DNA of 20,835 nt, from NCBI GenBank assembly GCA_021545665.1, contig JAJRTX010000132.1:1-20835 (forward strand), in the 5' to 3' direction. This document shows positions 16,870-20,835 of the stretch, in pieces. The notes under the pieces are model-generated. The model made no database searches. It was not told where the DNA came from and worked only from the letters and a program-made list of their open reading frames with translations. The stretch is from Zetaproteobacteria bacterium. Lineage in GTDB: Bacteria > Pseudomonadota > Zetaproteobacteria > Mariprofundales > Mariprofundaceae. Each line of letters starts with the position of its first letter. Position 1 is the stretch's first letter. A program made the position numbers and the translations under genes.

Positions 16870-18417
16870 ATGGAAAGAATCCTAATTCTGGATTTCGGAT
16901 CACAATATTCGCAACTGATTGCGCGCCGGGTGCGTGAAGCAGAAGTGTTCAGTGAACTGCACCCCTGGGATATGAAGGCGGATGCAATCCGCGCCTTTAA
17001 ACCATCGGGCATTATTCTTTCCGGTGGCCCGAATTCGGTTTATGAGGAAGAAACTCCGCAGGCGCCGCAAATCGTATTCGAACTGGGTGTGCCAGTGCTG
17101 GGTATCTGCTACGGCATGCAGAGCATGGCGGCGCAACTGGGCGGCACAGTTGAAACCGGCCAGTCCCGCGAGTTTGGTTATGCCGAAATTCTGACCAGCG
17201 GCGACTCCCCACTGCTGCGCGGCATCGAAGATAAGGAAGGCGGCGTGCTTGATGTATGGATGAGTCACGGCGATAAAGTGACAGGCCTGCCCGACGGTTT
17301 CCAGATGATTTGCAGCAACGATTCCACCTCGATTGCCGGCATGGCCGATGAGACACGCCGCTTCTATGCCCTGCAATTTCATCCGGAAGTGACTCATACC
17401 CAACAGGGTACGGCCATTCTCAGTCGTTTTGTACATGAAATATGTGGATGTGGCCGTGACTGGACTATGCCGCACTACATTGATGAGGCTGTCGCTTTTA
17501 TCCGCCAGCAGGTGGGTGATGAAGAAGTGATTCTCGGCCTTTCCGGAGGTGTCGATTCTTCGGTGGCTGCCGTGCTGTTGCAACGCGCCATCGGCGATCA
17601 GCTGACCTGTATTTTTGTTGATAACGGTCTGTTGCGCCTGCATGAGGCGGAGCAGGTGATGGAGACATTTGCTGAACACCTTGGTGTGAAAGTTGATCAT
17701 ATCGACGCATCTGCCGAGTTTCTGAAACACCTGGCCGGTGTCTCCGATCCGGAAGCCAAACGCAAGATTATCGGACGTGAATTTGTGCATGTGTTCCAGG
17801 CAGAGGCTGAGAGAATGCCGAAAGCCAAATGGCTGGCGCAGGGCACAATTTATCCGGATGTGATTGAGTCAGCCGACTCCAAAACCAAAAAAGCGCATAC
17901 CATCAAGAGTCATCATAATGTCGGTGGCCTGCCTGATACGCTGCATTTAGAGCTGCTGGAGCCACTGCGCGAGCTGTTTAAGGATGAGGTACGCGAGTTG
18001 GGTGTGGCACTGGGTCTGCCGCGTGAAATGGTTTATCGCCATCCCTTCCCAGGGCCGGGTCTGGGTGTACGCATTCTGGGTGAAGTAAAAAAGGAATATG
18101 CTGATCTGCTACGCCGTGCCGATGCTATCTTTATGGAAGAATTGCATGCTTCTGGCTGGTATGAAAAAACTTCACAGGCCTTTGTTGTTTTCCTGCCGGT
18201 CAAGTCGGTGGGCGTGATGGGGGATGGACGTACTTATGAATGGGTGGTAGCTCTGCGCGCTGTTGAGACACAGGATTTCATGACAGCGCACTGGGCTGAG
18301 CTGCCGCATGCCTTGCTGGCCAAAGTATCCAATCGCATTATCAATGAAGTGCGTGGCATCAACCGTGTCGTATACGATGTTTCGGGGAAGCCTCCTGCAA
18401 CTATCGAGTGGGAATAA
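16870..18417 (+). CDS. guaA: GMP synthase (glutamine-hydrolysing)
   Basis: Converts XMP to GMP using ATP and ammonia from glutamine. The N-terminal class I glutamine amidotransferase domain (about 1-195) has nucleophile Cys80 in GICYGMQ and the His171/Glu173 pair in FHPEVTH. The ATP-pyrophosphatase domain (about 200-390) contains the P-loop [11 protein letters not shown]. The C-terminal dimerisation and XMP-binding domain ends with the invariant-type [11 protein letters not shown]. Length is 515 residues (E. coli 525). The ATG at 16870 has only a weak purine-rich upstream stretch. It is the second gene of guaBA, followed 34 bases later by an FKBP gene. Confidence 0.98.
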   Translation: MERILILDFGSQYSQLIARRVREAEVFSELHPWDMKADAIRAFKPSGIILSGGPNSVYEEETPQAPQIVFELGVPVLGICYGMQSMAAQLGGTVETGQSREFGYAEILTSGDSPLLRGIEDKEGGVLDVWMSHGDKVTGLPDGFQMICSNDSTSIAGMADETRRFYALQFHPEVTHTQQGTAILSRFVHEICGCGRDWTMPHYIDEAVAFIRQQVGDEEVILGLSGGVDSSVAAVLLQRAIGDQLTCIFVDNGLLRLHEAEQVMETFAEHLGVKVDHIDASAEFLKHLAGVSDPEAKRKIIGREFVHVFQAEAERMPKAKWLAQGTIYPDVIESADSKTKKAHTIKSHHNVGGLPDTLHLELLEPLRELFKDEVRELGVALGLPREMVYRHPFPGPGLGVRILGEVKKEYADLLRRADAIFMEELHASGWYEKTSQAFVVFLPVKSVGVMGDGRTYEWVVALRAVETQDFMTAHWAELPHALLAKVSNRIINEVRGINRVVYDVSGKPPATIEWE

Positions 18418-18440
18418 TTTAATATATATGATAAATAAAA

Positions 18441-18445
18441 AGGAG
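18441..18445 (+). promoter_or_regulatory. Ribosome binding site fixing the FKBP start
   Basis: AGGAG, 6 bases before the ATG at 18452, which opens directly into a lipoprotein signal peptide. Longer in-frame readings back to 18308 would overlap guaA. Confidence 0.75.
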
Positions 18446-18451
18446 AATAAT

Positions 18452-19180
18452 ATGAAGAAACTAATGATTATCAGCTGCTTATCAATTCTGATGGCCTGTA
18501 GTCAGGCTACCGAAACAATTGCTGAGGCACCGCCCTTATCGCTGGATAGTGATAGGGCTAAATTCAGTTATGCCATTGGCGTGGATATCGGTAATTCATT
18601 GTTGCAGGTAGGTACCAATGACCTTAAAAGAGATGCACTGATTGCTGCTCTGAATGATACGCTGGATGGGAAAAAGCCTCGTATATCTGCTAAAGACATG
18701 GGAACAGTTAAACAGGCATTCTTCAAGAAACAGGCTGAAAAGAAGGCTGCTGAACGAAAGATAGCAGGTAAAAAGAACAAGGCTGAAGGGCTGAAGTTTT
18801 TAGCCGAAAATGGCAAAAAAGCAGGTGTAACTACAACTGCCAGCGGCTTGCAGTATGAGATTCTCAAACAGGGGAATGGTACCAAACCAAAAGCTACGGA
18901 CAAAGTCAAAGTGCATTACAGAGGAACATTAATTGGTGGTAAGGAATTTGATTCATCCTATAAACGCGGCCAGCCTATTTCATTTCCGCTTAACGGTGTG
19001 ATTCCGGGTTGGACAGAGGGTGTTCAGCTGATGAATGTCGGCTCTACATTCAAATTTGTAATCCCGTCCGAGCTGGCATACGGAGATCGCGGAGCTGGCA
19101 AGGATATTGGTCCGGACAGCACGCTTATTTTTGAAGTCGAATTACTTGCTATTGAGACAGCAGCGATGGCAACCAAGTAA
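18452..19180 (+). CDS. FKBP-type peptidyl-prolyl isomerase, Mip-like lipoprotein
   Basis: Peptidyl-prolyl cis-trans isomerase that helps fold envelope proteins. A lipoprotein signal peptide MKKLMIISCLSILMAC places lipidated Cys16 in an LMAC lipobox. An N-terminal FKBP_N helical dimerisation domain (about 30-125, starting KFSYAIGVDIGNSLL) is followed by an FKBP domain (about 130-240) with VKVHYRGTLIGGKEFDSSY, GVIPGWTEGVQLMNVGS, IPSELAYGDRGAG and PDSTLIFEVELL. Length of 242 residues matches Mip/FkpA proteins. It starts 34 bases after guaA with no promoter in between, so it probably shares the guaBA transcript, and it is closed by a strong terminator. Coupling of a folding factor with guaBA looks positional rather than functional. 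Confidence 0.93.
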   Translation: MKKLMIISCLSILMACSQATETIAEAPPLSLDSDRAKFSYAIGVDIGNSLLQVGTNDLKRDALIAALNDTLDGKKPRISAKDMGTVKQAFFKKQAEKKAAERKIAGKKNKAEGLKFLAENGKKAGVTTTASGLQYEILKQGNGTKPKATDKVKVHYRGTLIGGKEFDSSYKRGQPISFPLNGVIPGWTEGVQLMNVGSTFKFVIPSELAYGDRGAGKDIGPDSTLIFEVELLAIETAAMATK

Positions 19181-19217
19181 GCGATTTGCCAATCTGAAAC
19201 AGCTGATATTTTCCCAC

Positions 19218-19246
19218 AACGCCCCGCATAAAGCGGGGCGTTTTTT
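19218..19246 (+). terminator. Rho-independent terminator after the FKBP gene
   Basis: AACGCCCCGC, loop ATAAA, GCGGGGCGTT: a 10-bp GC-rich stem followed by a run of six T that overlaps the stem end. It ends the guaB-guaA-FKBP transcript. The opposite strand lacks a T-tract, so it acts in one direction. Confidence 0.95.
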
Positions 19247-19282
19247 ATTTCGTTCGATCAGCCTGCAGTTGCAAAGGTAAAT

Positions 19283-19302
19283 TGGGGATATATGCCTCCC
19301 CA
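19283..19302 (-). terminator. Weak hairpin after the NHL gene
   Basis: TGGGG and CCCCA enclose a 10-base loop 79 bases past the NHL stop on the minus strand, followed by ATTTACCTTT, a poor T-tract. It may slow or end transcription of the minus-strand operon. Confidence 0.25.
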
Positions 19303-19380
19303 GCAGAGCTGAGGGATCTTCTATTTTAGTTTAGCAAATCTGCGAAAATTGTATGAAAAAACTGTCACCCATAGTGCAGG

Positions 19381-20307
19381 CTAATTATTTTGGTCAAATT
19401 TCTGGATTCGATGATTACCCCAATCTGTCACCAGTATAGAGCCATCAGAGGCTATGGCGACTCCTGTAGGGCCGTTAAAACTTCCGGCCCCGCCCCATGC
19501 AGCAATGTAGCCCCCTTTTTTATCAAAGTGCTGAATACGGTTATTGTAAAAGTCCGCCACAAACAAATCGCCGTAAGCATCAATCGCAAGGCCGGATGAG
19601 ATACGGAAACGCCCGCCCCACAACCCCATTCCGCCTATGCTTTGAATGAAATGACCTTGTGAATCAAAAACCTGCACACGGTTATTGTATGCATCAGAAA
19701 CGTACACTTGGTCATTCGAATCAGTTGCGATGCGTGATGGGTAATAGAACTCACCATCATGACCATCGGATATAAGAAAGTTCAGGGCTGATCGAACAAC
19801 ATTCACTTTACCCTTCTTGCCCCACGCCAGTAAAAACTTTCCGGCATCTGAAAACTTCTGAATTTTATGATGATATTCATCCACTACATAGATAAAGCCC
19901 CTGGAATCGACTGCAACATCGGCAGGTGAATCCAGTTCACCCGGCTTGTCACCCGCTACGCCCCATGAATCCAGAAGTCTGCCCTGGCAATCAAAATGAA
20001 AGATTTTATCCTGATCAAAATCAGTAACCCAGACAGTATTATCAGGCCCGATGGCAATGCCGGAAGGTTTTTCAAACAGGTTTTGCCCAAAGGCAATCTT
20101 GAACATCCCGTCTGAATCGAACTTTTGCACGCGCTTGTTACGAACATCCGTGACGTACATGAAACCCTGCTGGTCTATAGCAATATCAAAGGGTTCATTG
20201 AACTCGCCTAGTGCGTCTCCCTGCCCGCCCCAGACCTGCACTTCGGGAAGTTCGCCCGTACAGGCCACAAGCAGTGAGGCCAGTAACAAGGCAAGGAACG
20301 TGTTCAA
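19381..20307 (-). CDS. NHL-repeat beta-propeller lipoprotein
   Basis: Probable extracytoplasmic lipoprotein of 308 residues: signal MNTFLALLLASLLVAC with lipidated Cys16. The rest is about six NHL-like blades with repeated patterns such as FNEPFDIAIDQQGFMYVTD, NKRVQKFDSDG, DSPADVAVDSRGFIYVVD, NNRVQVFDSQGHF, NNRIQHFDKKG and GPTGVAIASDG. This suggests a closed six-bladed propeller for protein or ligand binding; no catalytic motif is evident. The start is TTG placed directly after the stop of the metal-binding protein gene, so translation is probably coupled; no later start would keep the signal peptide. Its place behind an outer-membrane protein and a MerP-like protein suggests a shared envelope function, not identified. 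Confidence 0.85.
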   Translation of the reverse strand: MNTFLALLLASLLVACTGELPEVQVWGGQGDALGEFNEPFDIAIDQQGFMYVTDVRNKRVQKFDSDGMFKIAFGQNLFEKPSGIAIGPDNTVWVTDFDQDKIFHFDCQGRLLDSWGVAGDKPGELDSPADVAVDSRGFIYVVDEYHHKIQKFSDAGKFLLAWGKKGKVNVVRSALNFLISDGHDGEFYYPSRIATDSNDQVYVSDAYNNRVQVFDSQGHFIQSIGGMGLWGGRFRISSGLAIDAYGDLFVADFYNNRIQHFDKKGGYIAAWGGAGSFNGPTGVAIASDGSILVTDWGNHRIQKFDQNN

Positions 20308-20622
20308 TCAGGGGTTGCCCTTGCGCTTAATATTCTGCGCTGTGAAGCCGGCTTTCTTCACAGCCCGGCGCAGCACTTGATCATCGACATTCGCGTCCGG
20401 CTTCAAAAAAGCCGTTGCCTTGCCGGCTTTTATATCAATCTCAACGCGCTCGACTCCCGCCACTTTTTTCAGGTTCTTTTCCAGGCCATAGGCGCAGAAC
20501 GGGCAGGAAAGGCCATCCACCTGAATGATGACGGTTTGTCCTTTTGCCTCTTCCGCAAACGCGCTGGTCAGTGGCGCTGCCAACATAAAACCCATGACAA
20601 ATAAAGATAGAAATATACGCAT
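20308..20622 (-). CDS. MerP-like periplasmic heavy-metal-associated (HMA) protein
   Basis: Small metal-binding protein of 104 residues. A Sec signal peptide (about 1-23, cleavage after AFA) precedes one HMA domain (about 29-95) with beta-alpha-beta-beta-alpha-beta pattern. The metal site is Cys40-Pro-Phe-Cys43 in DGLSCPFCAYGLEK, where MerP/CopZ have GMTCxxC; GVERVEIDIKAGKA and VDDQVLRRAVKKAGF fit the fold. Export points to a periplasmic metal carrier or scavenger, for Cu, Hg or another soft metal. AAGGAG lies 8 bases before the ATG and overlaps the stop of the upstream outer-membrane protein gene, 12 bases away. No MerT, CopA or regulator is visible in the window. Confidence 0.88.
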   Translation of the reverse strand: MRIFLSLFVMGFMLAAPLTSAFAEEAKGQTVIIQVDGLSCPFCAYGLEKNLKKVAGVERVEIDIKAGKATAFLKPDANVDDQVLRRAVKKAGFTAQNIKRKGNP

Positions 20623-20634
20623 GGCGACTACTCC

Positions 20635-20835
20635 TTAATAATTCCAGCGGAAACCGGCGGACCAAACCCAGTCTGTTTCCAGTGCCGAACCGTTCAATTG
20701 TTGTATGGTCGGAATTTGAACCGCTGTTTCCAGCACAAAGCGGCTGGTTACATATTGTAAACCCGGAACAAGATTCCATGTTAGCCCTCCGCTATTCACA
20801 TCTGTCGCTCCTCCAACTCTGTTCTTGCCGTTGTA
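20635..20835 (-). CDS. Outer-membrane beta-barrel protein, C-terminal fragment (cut by window edge)
   Basis: The last 66 residues of a protein entering from the right edge: it reads YNGKNRVGGATDVNSGGLTW, then LVPGLQYVTSRFVLETAVQI, then ALETDWVWSAGFRWNY. Alternating hydrophobic strands and the aromatic C-terminal residue are typical of outer-membrane beta-barrels recognised by the BAM complex. The LxPGLQYVTxRxxLExAVQxP pattern resembles barrels annotated as transporters in metal- or hydrocarbon-related operons, which I recall only loosely. The stop TAA overlaps the ribosome binding site of the MerP-like gene, so the two are one operon. Start, full length and function lie outside the window. 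Confidence 0.75.
   Translation of the reverse strand, partial: YNGKNRVGGATDVNSGGLTWNLVPGLQYVTSRFVLETAVQIPTIQQLNGSALETDWVWSAGFRWNY

Overview
The window looks like chromosomal DNA of a Gram-negative proteobacterium. It has LolB, several lipoprotein signal peptides, a SPOR-domain protein and the C-terminus of an outer-membrane beta-barrel. The order TPR lipoprotein - lolB - ispE - tRNA-Gln - prs matches the lolB locus of pseudomonads and relatives. Base composition is moderate. A zetaproteobacterial or similar deep-branching proteobacterial host is a guess from gene content; nothing in the window proves it. There are no insertion sequences, phage genes or CRISPR arrays.

Layout: (1) 1-3035 (+): a membrane-bound hybrid sensor histidine kinase, cut by the left edge and broken by a 2-base CG insertion at 2284-2289. 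(2) 3137-9174 (+): a tight gene string, xseA (exonuclease VII large subunit), a LytM/M23 peptidase, a receiver-only response regulator, a SPOR-domain membrane protein, a gamma-glutamyltransferase-family enzyme, folK and a deoxynucleoside kinase. (3) 9381-14163 (-): a JAMM metallopeptidase, a TPR lipoprotein, lolB, ispE, tRNA-Gln(TTG) and prs. The protein genes before the tRNA overlap by 1-4 bases, and the ispE stop codon lies inside the tRNA. (4) 14291-15144 (-): rplM-rpsI, with a near-perfect sigma70 promoter, a leader with two competing hairpins and a strong terminator. (5) 15351-19180 (+), divergent from rplM: guaB, guaA and a Mip-like FKBP lipoprotein, ended by a strong terminator. (6) 19381-20835 (-): an operon of an outer-membrane protein (entering from the right edge), a MerP-like periplasmic metal-binding protein and an NHL beta-propeller lipoprotein.

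Functional themes: nucleotide supply recurs (guaBA, prs, deoxynucleoside kinase). Envelope building is spread over two operons (M23, SPOR, LolB, TPR lipoprotein). Folate (folK), isoprenoid (ispE) and ribosome genes are housekeeping. The less ordinary parts are the broken hybrid kinase with a FixL-like PAS domain, the JAMM peptidase at the head of the lolB operon, the ispE/tRNA overlap, the rplM leader and the barrel-HMA-NHL operon, whose function is unknown.
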